From Evernia prunastri (lineage: Eukaryota; Ascomycota; Lecanoromycetes; Lecanorales; Parmeliaceae): a stretch of DNA of 64,000 nucleotides. Made by a program: the position numbers and the translations under genes. Positions within the stretch are counted from its first letter, which is position 1. The number at the start of each line of letters is the position of its first letter. Where the stretch lies: positions 68,482 through 132,481 of the forward strand of contig NKYR01000054.1 of assembly GCA_003184365.1 (NCBI GenBank), written 5' to 3'. This document shows, one piece after another, positions 11,732 to 22,999 of this stretch. The notes under the pieces were generated by a model. It had not been told where the DNA came from. It did no database searches and was given only the letters and a program-made list of their open reading frames with translations.

Positions 11732-13015
11732 ATGGCACGAACCAAAGCAGTTCCTTTGCGAAGAGAGCTTTCAGACTTCAATCAAGGACCTCCAGACACT
11801 CCAAGTCATGGGCGGAAGCATGCAGATAGCAAGGCCAATGGCAATGCCTCCCCTGCCACCCTGAGTAACGGCAAACCCAAGGGCCCCTCTCGTCCCGCTA
11901 CCCAAGAGCAAGCCGGACTTGCGCAACTCGTCATATGCGTCGCTGGCATCTACGCTTCATTGTATGACCAAACATCACATCTGTCATGTAGTGAAAGCCT
12001 TCTGACCTCTGGCAGTCTTTCCTGGGCGCTTCTCCAAGAACGCATAACGGCGACCAGTTATGGCTCTGCAACATCCCCCGAGCGTTTCACCTACTCCGTC
12101 TTTCTAAACACCATACAGTCCACTTGCGCAGCTTTAGTCGGCTACCTTTACCTCCTTTACTCCGCACCCATATCCGGTCCCACCCCTGCTGTCTTCCCAA
12201 CTCGCTCAGTCCTTTCCCCCCTTGTCCTGGTGGCAGTAACTTCCTCGTTGGCCTCTCCTTTCGGATACGCTTCGCTCGCTCATATCGACTATATAACGTT
12301 CATTCTTGCAAAGTCGTGCAAGCTCCTTCCCGTCATGTTTCTCCACCTTACAATATTCCGAAAATCCTACCCTCTCTACAAGTATCTTGTCGTAGCACTG
12401 GTGACTGTGGGCGTGGCGGTTTTCACGGTCTACCATCCCGCCTCATCGAGCAAGAAGTCATCACCAAAGAATAACAATTCAGCGTGGGGGCTGATGCTCC
12501 TAAGCATAAATCTCCTTTTGGACGGGCTTACAAATAGCACCCAAGACTATATCTTTACCTCCTACCGCCCTTATTCTGGCCCCCAGATGATGGTCGCTCA
12601 GAATGTCCTTTCCACTCTCCTCACGACACTTTACTTATTGATTTCGCCTCTAATTCCTCCAACACCTCTTTCGCCCACCACAGGCGGCTCTTCTGAGTTC
12701 TCAGCTGCTCTAGCCTTCATCCAACGCAACCCGGCGATCTTGCCTGCTATACTCTCCTTCGCTGCCTGCGGTGCTGTTGGTCAGATATTCATCTACTACA
12801 CTCTCAGCCATTTCAGCAGTCTCTTACTAGTCACGGTGACAGTGACAAGGAAGATGTTGACCATGATCCTGAGTGTGCTCTGGTTTGGACATCGGTTGAG
12901 TGGGATGCAGTGGGTGGGCGTGGGGTTAGTGTTTGGGGGTGTGGGGGCAGAAGGCGTGATGCAAAGGAGAGAGAAAGTAGCGAAGGAGAGAGCACGAAAG
13001 GAGAAAGGGCTCTGA
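11732..13015 (+). CDS. HUT1: UDP-galactose transporter homolog Hut1 (nucleotide-sugar transporter)
   Basis: Two exons, 11732-11961 and 12016-13015, giving 409 aa. The 54-nt intron has no stop and is a multiple of three, so the unspliced frame is also open. Removing it restores the family motif GIYASFLSWALLQERIT, which proves the splice by conservation. Start: the frame can be opened at a GTG at 11726, but ATG at 11732 (MARTKAVPLRREL) is the first ATG. The N-terminal 60 residues are hydrophilic, and about ten hydrophobic segments follow, as in the UAA/SLC35B transporters (SLLLVTVTVTRKMLTMILSVLWFG near the C-terminus is typical). Hut1 sits in the ER membrane and is linked to UDP-galactose/UDP-glucose import and ER protein folding. 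The short basic tail (KERARKEKGL) resembles an ER retrieval signal (inference). Confidence 0.94.
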   Translation: MARTKAVPLRRELSDFNQGPPDTPSHGRKHADSKANGNASPATLSNGKPKGPSRPATQEQAGLAQLVICVAGIYASLYDQTSHLSCSESLLTSGSLSWALLQERITATSYGSATSPERFTYSVFLNTIQSTCAALVGYLYLLYSAPISGPTPAVFPTRSVLSPLVLVAVTSSLASPFGYASLAHIDYITFILAKSCKLLPVMFLHLTIFRKSYPLYKYLVVALVTVGVAVFTVYHPASSSKKSSPKNNNSAWGLMLLSINLLLDGLTNSTQDYIFTSYRPYSGPQMMVAQNVLSTLLTTLYLLISPLIPPTPLSPTTGGSSEFSAALAFIQRNPAILPAILSFAACGAVGQIFIYYTLSHFSSLLLVTVTVTRKMLTMILSVLWFGHRLSGMQWVGVGLVFGGVGAEGVMQRREKVAKERARKEKGL

Positions 13016-13610
13016 TCCTCGTCTTTCTACGTCATCGTACTGACTATGATTGTGTCTTGCATGTACAGTAAACGAGATTAGATATAGATCAAATAGACGC
13101 ATTGGTGGGATCTCTCCCTGCTTTTTGATGTTTCAGAAAACGAATGGATCAGGACCTCTCCGTTTAAACTTTTCTGCAACGAGATGTTGCGCTGATAATA
13201 TCAATCATGTCTCAAACGTAGAGCTTGGGCTATACCTACTCCGTAACTAATGTGCCGGCATATGTAAGATCCCCTCCGCGTAACTTACCCGGCTACCCTT
13301 CTACATTAACCAGCTGACACCCTCAAAGTCATCGCTCACAATCATCGGCCAATAACACTACTTTGTGAACTATGTAAAACAACAAATCATCACAGAAGAG
13401 CACCGATATACCAGTCCCCGTCAGAAGGTCCAATTGCCGAACCAAGCATCCTTGAATCACCGAACGTCAACCAGGCACCAGCTCCACCGAACCCTAAACA
13501 CTGTACAAACGAGCATAGAAAAGGGTTTCAGTAACGGAATTTACGTCTTAAGAGTACGCACATCCTCCGTAGTCCAGCCCAACCCAGCCATCACCTCGCG
13601 GGCCTTCTTG

Positions 13611-13650
13611 CAGCATCAGTATCAGCATTAGCATCAGCATCAGCATCTGC
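13611..13650 (+). repeat. short CATCAG/CAGCAT hexanucleotide repeat
   Basis: An imperfect run of about six hexamers (catcag, tatcag, cattag, catcag, catcag, catctg) upstream of the Yippee gene, probably in its 5' UTR or promoter. Confidence 0.7.
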
Positions 13651-13750
13651 TCCTGCCCCCAAGCCAAACGAAACAACCTTGCGTCACTTTCGGCCAGCCC
13701 AGTCGAGCACACTTGCACACTCTCCGGCCACAGGCCATCAGGCGGCCAGC

Positions 13751-14244
13751 ATGGGTCTCGTCTACAACACGTACCTCAACTCCGACAAGATCTTCGGCTG
13801 CAAGCACTGCAAGACGCATCTCGCAAGCCATGACGCCATCATCTCGCGCGTACGTTTGCCTCGCCCACATCGCCTCACTTCCCTATGCACGCTCTACTCC
13901 CGCTCTCCAAGCATACTCGACCAGCGTCGTTTTATTATGTCCTCTGCTCTCAAGCCCTGATTTACGTGTTTTGCAGACTGGCATGCTGATGTTTCAATCT
14001 GATCGGTTAGAACTTCCGTGGCCAACACGGCAAAGCCTACCTCTTCAATGCCGTCGTCAACATATCTTTGTCAGAAGCCACGGAGCGGAATATGACCACC
14101 GGCCGGCATATTGTACGGGACATAACGTGCCGACAGTGTAAGGAAACGGTGGGGTGGAAGTACGACAAGGCGTACGAGCCGAGTGAGAAATATAAGGAAG
14201 GGAAATTCATACTGGAGGCAGAGTTGCTGTGTACGGTATACTAG
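13751..14244 (+). CDS. MOH1: Yippee/Moh1-family zinc-binding protein
   Basis: Exons 13751-13849 and 14011-14244 join in phase 0 to 110 aa (intron 161 nt, donor GTACGT). The protein carries the whole Yippee domain: C17-X2-C20, the motif NFRGQHGKAYLF at the splice junction, the hallmark T(T)GRHIVRDITC, and C73-X2-C76, followed by GWKYDKAYEPSEKYKEGKFILE. The spacing of 52 residues between the two CXXC pairs is canonical. The four cysteines bind one zinc ion in a beta-tent fold related to cereblon. Yeast Moh1 is involved in stationary-phase survival and is degraded through the GID pathway context; the function here is not known. It lies between HUT1 and an alcohol dehydrogenase on the same strand, each with its own promoter. 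Confidence 0.95.
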
Positions 14245-14714
14245 GAAACGGGGTTTACACGAGAGGGTGGAGGGTGGAGGCGGAGATTGAGCTTCAAGGA
14301 TTGAGGAAACATGCATTGGAGGGGCGTGGGATCAGGCGTTCAATCACGAGCATACGTTGAGCATGGTGTTTGGAAAGCTGACGTGATCTTATAGCATTCA
14401 CAGGAGCTGTCCCTAGCACATACTCTAGACATGGAACCGAACAAGCCAGTTCTCAAAATGTTACCAATGCCCTCAGATTGTAGTAGGACACTAGGAAATC
14501 AACCAAGGTCCAGGGCTAGATCGCGGGGTAGAAGATCTCGGAAAGGCACAAGGTGTGGGGTAGAGCGGATGTCCACCACCAAAGCCCATTACTTCATGTT
14601 TTAGCAGTGAAATGCCATGCAATATGGCGAGCCTTTTCAGATTCGCTTTTTGCATCTTCGAATTTTCTTCCCTTCCCAAGAAACCAAGCGACGAGGTACA
14701 AACCAGAAACCACA
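14245..14714. other. intergenic, Yippee 3' region and alcohol dehydrogenase promoter
   Basis: No gene seen. The first part should be the Yippee 3' UTR and the second the promoter and leader of the dehydrogenase. Open frames on the minus strand are antisense to the dehydrogenase first exon. Confidence 0.5.
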
Positions 14715-16171
14715 ATGGCCAAAGACACCATGAAAGCCGTCGTCTTCAAGGGGCCCCACGTTGTAGCCATAGAAGATCGACCTATTCCTAAGATCAAAGA
14801 ACCGACAGACATTGTCGTGAAAGTGATATACACTGCGTTGTGCGGCAGGTGAGTAGAGGATATATCAAACGCCAATAAGGTGGAACTAATGTCAACGCTC
14901 TAGCGAGCTCCATGTCTTCAGAGTCTGTACCCTCTTCTCGTCTTTCTTCACTCTGGAGATTTACAGTAATAGGGCCATCAACCCAGCCCAACGGGCTTTA
15001 TCATGGGCCATGAGTTCACTGGTACTGTTGAGGAGACCGGATCCGATGTGAAGAATTTTAAAAAGGGTGATCAGATAGTCTCACCCTTCACGGTCTCCTG
15101 CGGAGAATGCTTTTACTGCAAGCAAGGATACTCCTCAAGATGTGCCAAGGTTGGCCTCTTCGGTACAGCCGGTCTCGATGGAGCCCAAGCTGAATATGTG
15201 AGAGTGCCGCTGGCGGACAGCACTGCTATGAAGGCTCCGGAAGGCATTGCAGATAATGCGTTAGTTCTCATGGCCGACATATTCCCCACTGGATATTTTG
15301 CAGCCAACAATGCCTTCAAGGACTTGACAAAGGAACAAGTTACTGAAGCAACGGTAGTCCTAATTGGCTGCGGACCTGTCGGCCTCTGTGCTCTCATCAA
15401 TGCCGAAAACTACAAGCCGAAGCACCTGCTTGCAGTGGACTCGATCCAGTCGAGGTTGGATTTGGCCAAGTCCTTGGGCGCGGAACCGTGGAACTTCCAA
15501 ACCGATCGAGAAGGCCTCGACAAACGAGTGAAGGAGTTGACAGACGGTCGAGGTGCAGATATAGTCATCGGTATATCCTTTGCCCTATCAGGCGCTGATG
15601 AAGCCCGGGACCTGACTTGTTTCAACAGAGGTTGTTGGTATGAGTGCTGCTTTGAAGATGGGATTTGAGTTGCTGAGACCTTGGGGGGTTATCTCAAGTG
15701 TTGGTGTACATAACGCGGAGGTAAATCCGAAGGATCATTTGCCTTCACCTAAGCATCTTATCTACTGACACATTGCAGATTCCCTGGTACTGGAACAACC
15801 TGCTTGCTTATTTCGATAATAGGAGACACGGCTGACGACTCACTAGGTCTGGTAACCAAGCCTATGGCAAGAACCTGCGTATTCAGATGGGCAGATGCCC
15901 TGTGCGATCAATATTTCCTCAAGCTCTGGATATGTTGAAGAAGAAGCAACATCTTTTGGGGTCTGATATCATTGAAGCTCAATGACGGAGTAGCGCCTGC
16001 TGACCACTTTTCAGATTCATGTCGGACAAAATCATGCCCATGTCCGAGGCTGTAGAAGGTTACGATCTTTTTGACAAGATGAAGGTACAGAAAGGTGAGC
16101 CGCCCATAACCAAGGTCCACGGTCTCTGACTGCGCTTACAAAACCTAGTGGTTTTCGAAGCACAGAAGTAA
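14715..16171 (+). CDS. zinc-dependent alcohol dehydrogenase (medium-chain, GroES-like)
   Basis: Eight exons (14715-14848, 14904-14922, 14973-15570, 15629-15720, 15779-15786, 15847-15960, 16015-16094, 16149-16171) join to 355 aa. Seen: the catalytic-zinc residues in ALCGSELH and GHEF, a structural zinc loop with cysteines spaced C-X2-C-X2-C-X7-C in the SCGECFYC region, the Rossmann motif GCGPVG, and IEVVG after exon 4. It would oxidise an alcohol or related substrate with NAD(P) in the cytosol; the substrate cannot be told. Exon 2 is 19 nt and exon 5 only 8 nt. Exon 5 is needed, because skipping it brings exon 4 onto a stop codon, and with it the sequence reads NAEIPWSGNQAYGKNLR, as in relatives. 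Without splicing only the middle exon looks coding, so automatic gene finders may truncate it. Confidence 0.9.
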
Positions 16172-16938
16172 CAGGATCTCGATCATTGCACGGGATGAAG
16201 AACGGAAGGACTGGTAAAAGCAGGGCATCGACTTCACTATGTTCGTAACGAAGCTGGTATCGCCCAATAATCGGGACTCAGAATAGCCTTTCTTCGTCTA
16301 GTGGCTCTATTCATGCAAGCTTTATACCGTATTATTATGGTTGGATAATTTTCACGCCAGCACCAGTGAATAGACGTTGAACAAGCCACATCGTATTTGC
16401 TTGGAGCATGCCAAAGATCAAAGTTATCAATGTAGCGACGCGTTGCCATTGCAGAGCAAATGCCCTTGGAGAACGGTGAGATTCGAATGCAGTTGCCAAA
16501 AGTGTGACAGGACGACAGGGATGGCTGCATGAAAAGTCAACGGTTGTTTGGCGGGGGAAAAAATAGCGTGCTCACCCAAAATTCTCTGAACGTACGAACA
16601 TCTTTCCCACGACAGCTTCACACTGCTCCCACAATCCCTCTAATTCTCGTCATACCCTTCCTCCCTTACCTTCTCGATCACTTTTGGTCGAGTTAGTGAT
16701 CCACAATTCTCCTCTGAAAGCTTCTTCATCTCTCTCTGTAGGTCTTTCATCAACAACAAATGTTTGCTTCCCTGCAACAGCTGGCGATAAAGAACATAGC
16801 AACATATTATCGTTGCTGACTTATACAATCTCAGTTCACTCGTTGTGACTGCCCTAAATTACACTGATCCCTGTCACCCTCAAGCTCGAGGAAAAGCACC
16901 GGACTCGATACCTCTTCTCTGTCCATCTATCTTCCAAA
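16172..16938. other. intergenic, KH-protein promoter and leader
   Basis: No gene seen. The stretch close to 16939 is pyrimidine/AC-rich, as in leaders of well-expressed fungal genes. An intron within the 5' UTR is possible but I cannot place one. Confidence 0.4.
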
Positions 16939-18146
16939 ATGGCAACCGAAACTCGAACCGAGACAGATCTTGTCGACTCCATGGGCCGCATCGGCATCAG
17001 CCCCGAGAATGGAGAAGATAACCGCCTCGGACCGGATGGAGAGCCAGCACCAAGAACTGATGATGAGTATGCACAGTCTCAACTCACTCTCCGTGCCATT
17101 GTGTCCTCGAAGGAAGCCGGGGTCATTATCGGTAAAGCAGGAAAGAACGTGGCGGATCTTCGGGATGAGACTGGTGTCAAAGCTGGTGTCAGCAAGGTGG
17201 TGCAGGGGGTGCATGATCGTGTGCTTACGGTCACTGGCGGATTAGATTCCATCTCAAAGGCATACGCTATTGTTGCCAAGGGTCTGCTGGAAGGTGCTCC
17301 ACAGATGGGGATGGGTGGAGTCATTTCTTCGAACGGAACGCACCGTAAGTATCACTCATATCCGTGCCATATGGCCACTGTCACCTCGTGCACTGGCGCT
17401 CCTATATCCGTATCAAGACAGCTGATGATTGTATCTAAGCCATTCGTCTGCTCATCTCTCACCATCAAATGGGTACAATAATTGGTCGACAAGGGCTCAA
17501 GATCAAACAAATTCAGGACGCCTCCGGTGTCCGCATGGTTGCCCAAAAAGAGATGCTGCCACAGTCAACCGAGCGAATTGTTGAGGTTCAAGGCACGCCA
17601 GATGGCATCCAAAAGGCTACCTGGGAGATCGGCAAATGCTTGGTCGATGACTGGCAACGCGGCACAGGGACCGTTCTCTACAACCCCGTCGTGAGAGCAG
17701 AGGCCGGTCGTGGAGGCGCTTTGGCCGGTGCTCCCGTTGGTGCACCGCCACCCTACAATGGCAATCGCTCATACAACCGTACTGGTAACGGTGCCGACTT
17801 CAGTGATAACAATACTGGAGGCTCATACCAACGTCGTTCAAACTCTGATGCGGCAAATCGGGGACCTCCTACTACAACGGAAGATGGCGAGGAGATTCAG
17901 ACGCAAAACATCAGCATTCCTTCCGACATGGTTGGTTGCATAATTGGACGCGCTGGAAGCAAGATAAGTGAAATCAGAAAGAGCTCTGGTGCTCGCATAT
18001 CTATTGCCAAAGCACCCCACGACGAGACCGGAGAGCGCATGTTCACCATCATGGGCAGCGCCGCCGCCAACGAGAAGGCTCTCTATCTTCTTTATGAGAA
18101 CCTTGAAGCCGAGAAGATGCGTAGAAGCCAACAACCTCAAGACTAG
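16939..18146 (+). CDS. triple KH-domain RNA-binding protein (PCBP / Pbp2 / Rnc1-like)
   Basis: Exons 16939-17344 and 17440-18146 join to 370 aa (intron 95 nt, donor GTAAGT, acceptor CTAAG). Three KH domains are seen, each with its RNA-contacting GXXG loop: KH1 at about residues 48-118 (VIIGKAGKN), KH2 at about 136-205 (PIRLLISHHQMGTIIGRQGLK), and KH3 at about 280-355 (MVGCIIGRAGSK). KH2 and KH3 are separated by a Gly/Asn/Arg-rich linker (GRGGALAGAPVGAPPPYNGN). The organisation matches the poly(C)-binding family, which in yeasts includes Pbp2, Hek2 and S. pombe Rnc1; these bind mRNAs and affect stability or localisation. The start MATETRTETD is the first ATG and fits the acidic N-terminal tail typical of the family. 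I cannot say which yeast paralogue is the true orthologue. Confidence 0.93.
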
Positions 18147-19242
18147 ATTCAATACTCGAGCGGTCATCTCCAGTGAACTCCAAGCTTGCACTGGTTGCAA
18201 TTCGGCCAGATGCACATCCACCACGCTCCGACGCACGCACTCGACCCAATTCGTCTATTCCTTTCCATTACACATCTATCCACCGTCCCCCTCACTCCAA
18301 CCCCTAAAAGTTGACTCGCTTCATTCTCTGCCATGGACACGTCCTTTCACGACACACTATTACGACATTATGATCCTTTACTACCTTCACGAATCATCAT
18401 GGCTCTCTCAGCGTGTTTCGACGACTGATGAAATCGCCTGCTCAAAATCATTCTTTCCGACTCTTGTGTCTCTTCGATGCGATGATACCAATCGCATCAT
18501 TGCTCCTCCACTCCTTCCACACGCACCCGGACTCTACTAGCAGCCTCTATCCGACCTTCTTGATTACCTTGCTTCGATACAGCCAGGTCTATCTTCCTCA
18601 GTGCTTGATTAGCTACTTCTTACTCTATCGACTGCCTCCAGAAACAGGGAGCTAGCTAGAAAGATGGCAAACAGATAGGAGGTGAATAGCTAATCACGTG
18701 GCAATCGACCCAATTGCTATCAAAGTTACTGCTATCCAACATCATGACCGCGTTCCTCTGTAAAAAATTAAAGAGCCGTAGTCTTTAGTGCTGCATAACC
18801 AGGCCTCTCACAAGAAATCTGCCTTTGAATGTTCGTGCTGTAGATCCACCATGGGACCTCGGACCGCTGACGTATCGGACATCCTCCGCCCAACAATTAC
18901 CGTTATCCATTTACTGAGATTTGACGATTTGTTTTCGCCCTACGCTTGGATAAATAAAATTTTTGTGAAGTAAATGGGCACTTTGCTTGCTCCATCTGTG
19001 CATCAGCCGGTTGTATGCACTAGGTACTTATGCTTCGACAATTCACAAACCCCACTAATTCGTTGACGCGACCTTGAGTTAAAGTGCTTCAGTGCTGTCA
19101 CTTCCTGCATACATGCGCCTCCCCGTTGGGATCCATGCAACCTTAAAAATTTGCATCTCTCTGGCCAAGGTAGCGGACGCTGTATGTAAGCAGCGCTCGC
19201 TCACCATCTGAGCCAGAGGGGACGCATATTTATCCTTAAAGC
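18147..19242. other. intergenic, KH-protein 3' region and PAS-kinase promoter
   Basis: About 1.1 kb without a recognisable gene. The first 400 bp are pyrimidine-rich and probably belong to the KH mRNA 3' UTR. A frame at 17968-18540 overlaps the KH gene in another frame and is a shadow. Confidence 0.5.
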
Positions 19243-22200
19243 ATGACCGAGCTGGACTTGCACGCTGATGGTACGTATCTCCACTCATACTGCTTGAATA
19301 AGAAATCGCAACTTTTCGCAGATTCCGCGGTCTTCTCTGTTTGCTTCACAACCTTTGTCCAATTCATTGACTAACGCTTTGCCCTTCTAGCAGACACAGG
19401 CATACGACAAGTAGTCTCACACGAGGAGAAAGGTCAAGAAGTGCTGGATACACTGAGGCTTCCAAAGAATAGAAGTACTGGGGACCTGCTCTCGAGTGGA
19501 AGGAAACGAACAGAAGATGGGAAACTACGGGTTTCCTTCGATGCTGGATCTGCCGTGGGTGACCCAACGGTCAAATCTCCTATCATGTCAGAGCACGAGC
19601 ATAGTCTTGGGGTATCTGGACTGCGGCGAATACGCCAGCAGCCTGCTTCTCGAGCACCTTCGCATCCTTCATCACCATCAACCTCATACACGCTTCCTCC
19701 AAGGTCTTCCTCCATGACAATAGAGTCATCATCTTCTCGAGGATTCCCAGGGACTGGTCGTTCTTCGCCCACGCTGAACTTTGGAGAAGACTTGTCTCGA
19801 TTTCCTTCCGAATCTCTACATTCCTTCTCCTTTGCCCATCAGTCCGAAAGTGTGCTTCACAATCGTCAAAGTGTGTTGAAAAAAGCTATAGAATTCATGC
19901 GTGACCGACTAGGCTTTGGGGTAAACCACCCAGGCGTCATGACCGCGCAGGCCAGAGTCAGTGGTGATTTAGAAATCCAGAGCATGGTGGACCTCTTGGT
20001 GCGGGCGAATATCCTCGGACAGGACTCACAAGATAATGAGAGTGCTCGGCAACGACATGGTCCATTGACCGGACCAGCAGATGTTGAAAGAAACGTGTTC
20101 GATAATGCGTTTCTTTCCCGGTCAATGGCTTCAGAAGCACTCAAAAAACCTTTATCGATAGATCAGAGCTCACAGCAAGTGGGGGACACTGAACTCTCGA
20201 GACCTGGATCAAGCCAACCAGAGCCTTCACTCGCCAGTGAAGCCTCAGCTCCTGATCCCGTGGAGCCTGTATCACCATCAATTGTTTCACCCATCCAAGA
20301 AACATCTCATATTCCAACAACCGGCATGAAACGTACATATACAGACCTGTCACTCTTAAACCTACAAACACGGCTCGTCGAGGCGCTTGCGAAGCCGTAT
20401 AAGGCGAGCGACGGTGTTAATGAAAGCCTTCTATCTCAAATGCCACCGGCAGGCTATGCCAATACACTCAACACTGGCATGATCACCCCTTCCTTAGTGC
20501 ATGGGCACAACAACCGATTGGTACCCGCTGCGCAGGCGGTATTTACTACTGAGACTTCTTCTCCTTGGACGATACTCCTTGCAAACGACCTTGCGTGCCT
20601 CGTCTTTGGAGTGACCAAAATTGAGTTTAAAAAGCTGAGCATGCTCGAAGTGGTGAGGGAAGATCGAAGGGCATGGTTGGAGGAGAAACTCAGGTCACCA
20701 GGCTCAGAGGCAGCAGCCAAAGCGCGTCAAGCTGGTAGTAAAAGTGCAAGGACCAGTCCAAAATCATCGACCTCCATGAAGATGGGTGGGGGCGTAACTG
20801 CGCAGCTTCTAAGCAAGCCTCCCTGGCGGCAGCAAAGGGCTCAGACTGACGAGTGGAGGACCAAGACGTCAAGGGGTGCACCACATCATCCTGCCAGTAG
20901 ATCCCGTGGCGTTCTGCTGTGTGGCGATATTGTGCCAATACGAAAGCGCAATGGAGCTACAGGAGCTGCAAGCTTGTGGGTCAAGGAGAAGCGAGGGGGT
21001 CTAATATGGGTGCTGGAGGAAATCGCGGAAGATATCGCCACCCTGAAACTTGACAAAGATTTGCGTGTGATGGGATCCAATGGAGCTACAAACGTGATTT
21101 GGGCAAAGTCGGATATTTCTGCTGGAACAGAACTACAACGTTTGATCCCACAGATGCCCATAAGGAACGGTCCCTCGATTATGAGTCGAGCAGGCTTCGC
21201 GAGCAATACCACCGTTCAATACTTTGGGGCAAGATGTGACGACAACATGAACATCCCCGTTTCGGTCACCATAGAGCCTGACCAGGAGACTTTGCGGGTC
21301 TCGAGCTTCCCACACATCGCCGGCATCGTGGTCCTTTCTGCTTCGAATCTAAAAGTCATGAGCTCCAACTCGGTATTTTCGGCGGCCCTTTTTGGCGAAG
21401 CCGAACTCGGCGGTCAAAAGATCGGCGACATCATCCCGCAATTTGAGAAAATCCTTGATTTGTTGATCGAGGAGGACAATGTGAACTTGGTCGATGGCAT
21501 TGTGGTACCAGAGTATAGCTTCCGGAGAGCGCGAGCCCTGATGGCTCTACGCGAAGGCAACGAAGATGCTGCCACCATATTTCTACGGCCACAAGGGTTG
21601 ATAGCTCATCATCGAGATGGGTCAGAGATAAACGTTGACGTGCAGATGCGTGTTGTAAGGAGCGAGAGATTCACCGCTAATGATGCTGTCATTGAAGAAA
21701 AGAGCGAAGATAACGATTCAGAGAGCGACGAACTTGATACTTCGGAGATCGTATACGCTCTGTGGATTACCTATTCGCGGCAGCTTCATTCGGCACTTCC
21801 CCCTGGTGGCTCAGCTACACCAAATCTCTCACGACCTGGTACGCCACACCAACCGTCTCCTGGTCAGAACAGCAGGTCGATTACTCCAGAGCAGGTTGAC
21901 CGAGAAGACATCAAGCCGGAAACTTCACCCACAACGTCCCTCACACAGCAAATCGAAGAAGCGGCATCCCAGCCTATCTCCGACAATCCATCCAAACCTG
22001 TCGTGTCAGCGCCAGTACCTCGCATCTCCACCCCCAAGGCAAAGGATTTGCCGAAGAAGAAGAAGAAGATCTCGGATTTCGTCGTACTTGAAGACATGGG
22101 CCAAGGCGCGTATGGCCAGGTCAAATTGGCCCGCTATGCCAAAGCCAATGGCAAGAAAGTGGTCCTCAAATACGTGACCAAGCGCCGCATCCTTGTGGAT

Positions 22201-22957
22201 ACATGGACTCGAGACCGCCGCCTTGGAACAGTCCCACTGGAGATCCACGTCCTCGACTACCTGCGAAGAGATGAGCTACGACACCCCAACATCGTTGAGA
22301 TGACGGATTTCTTCGAAGACGACGTCAACTACTATATCGAAATGGTGCCGCACGGCTTGCCAGGCATGGATCTCTTTGACTACATTGAGATGCGATCCAC
22401 AATGGATGAGGCCGAATGTCGGAATATCTTCTTACAGGTGGTGGATGCATTGCATCATTTACACACCAAAGCGCTAGTCGTCCATCGCGACATCAAAGAC
22501 GAAAACATCATCCTGGACGGCGAGGGGAAAGTCAAACTCATCGACTTCGGCAGCGCGGCATACATCAAGAACGGTCCCTTTGATGTCTTTGTTGGGACAA
22601 TCGGTACGCTCCCTCCCCCCTCCCCCTTCCCCCTTCCCCCCATACCCATCCCCACCCTGCTAACATCCAGCCACTCCAGATTACGCCGCGCCCGAAGTCC
22701 TCCAGGGCCGGTCCTACCGCGGCAAGGAGCAGGATATCTGGGCCCTCGGCATCCTCCTCTACACCCTCGTCTACAAGGAGAACCCCTTCTACAGCATCGA
22801 CGAGATCCTGGACCACGAGCTGCGCATCCCCTGGACCATGTCCGCTGCCAACATTGAGCTGGTCAAGCAGATGCTCGACCGGGATGTGGATCGGAGGCTG
22901 ACCATCAGCCAGGTCAGAGATGCGGCTTGGTGCAAGGAGGGCGGTGGTGATGTGTGA
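19243..22957 (+). CDS. PSK1: PAS-domain serine/threonine protein kinase (Psk1/PASK-like)
   Basis: Exons 19243-19270, 19391-22603 and 22680-22957 give 1172 aa. The start ATG at 19243 and a 120-nt intron (donor GTACGT, branch CTAAC) were inferred because the long frame opens without an ATG upstream of 19441; the exact 5' structure is the least sure part. Residues 1-380 are Ser/Pro-rich. A PAS-like region lies at about 390-440 (SPWTILLANDLACLVFGVT) and a second at about 650-705 (IVVLSASNLKVMSSN, GDIIPQFEKIL). The kinase domain spans about 903-1165: GQGAYGQV glycine loop, VVLKYV lysine, HRDIKDEN catalytic loop near 1040, DFG near 1060, and DYAAPEVL, which is restored only by splicing the third intron. 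PAS kinases sense nutrient state and phosphorylate targets in glycogen, translation and cell-wall glucan control; they act in the cytosol. The last intron has a long C/T tract (22612-22646). Confidence 0.93.
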
Positions 22958-22960
22958 TTT

Positions 22961-22999
22961 GGTTTGTTTGGTTGGTTTGTTTGGTTGGTTTGTTTGGTT
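22961..22999 (+). repeat. 13-bp tandem repeat, three exact copies
   Basis: Three perfect head-to-tail copies of GGTTTGTTTGGTT start 4 bp after the PAS-kinase stop codon, so they lie at the beginning of its 3' UTR. Confidence 0.9.
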
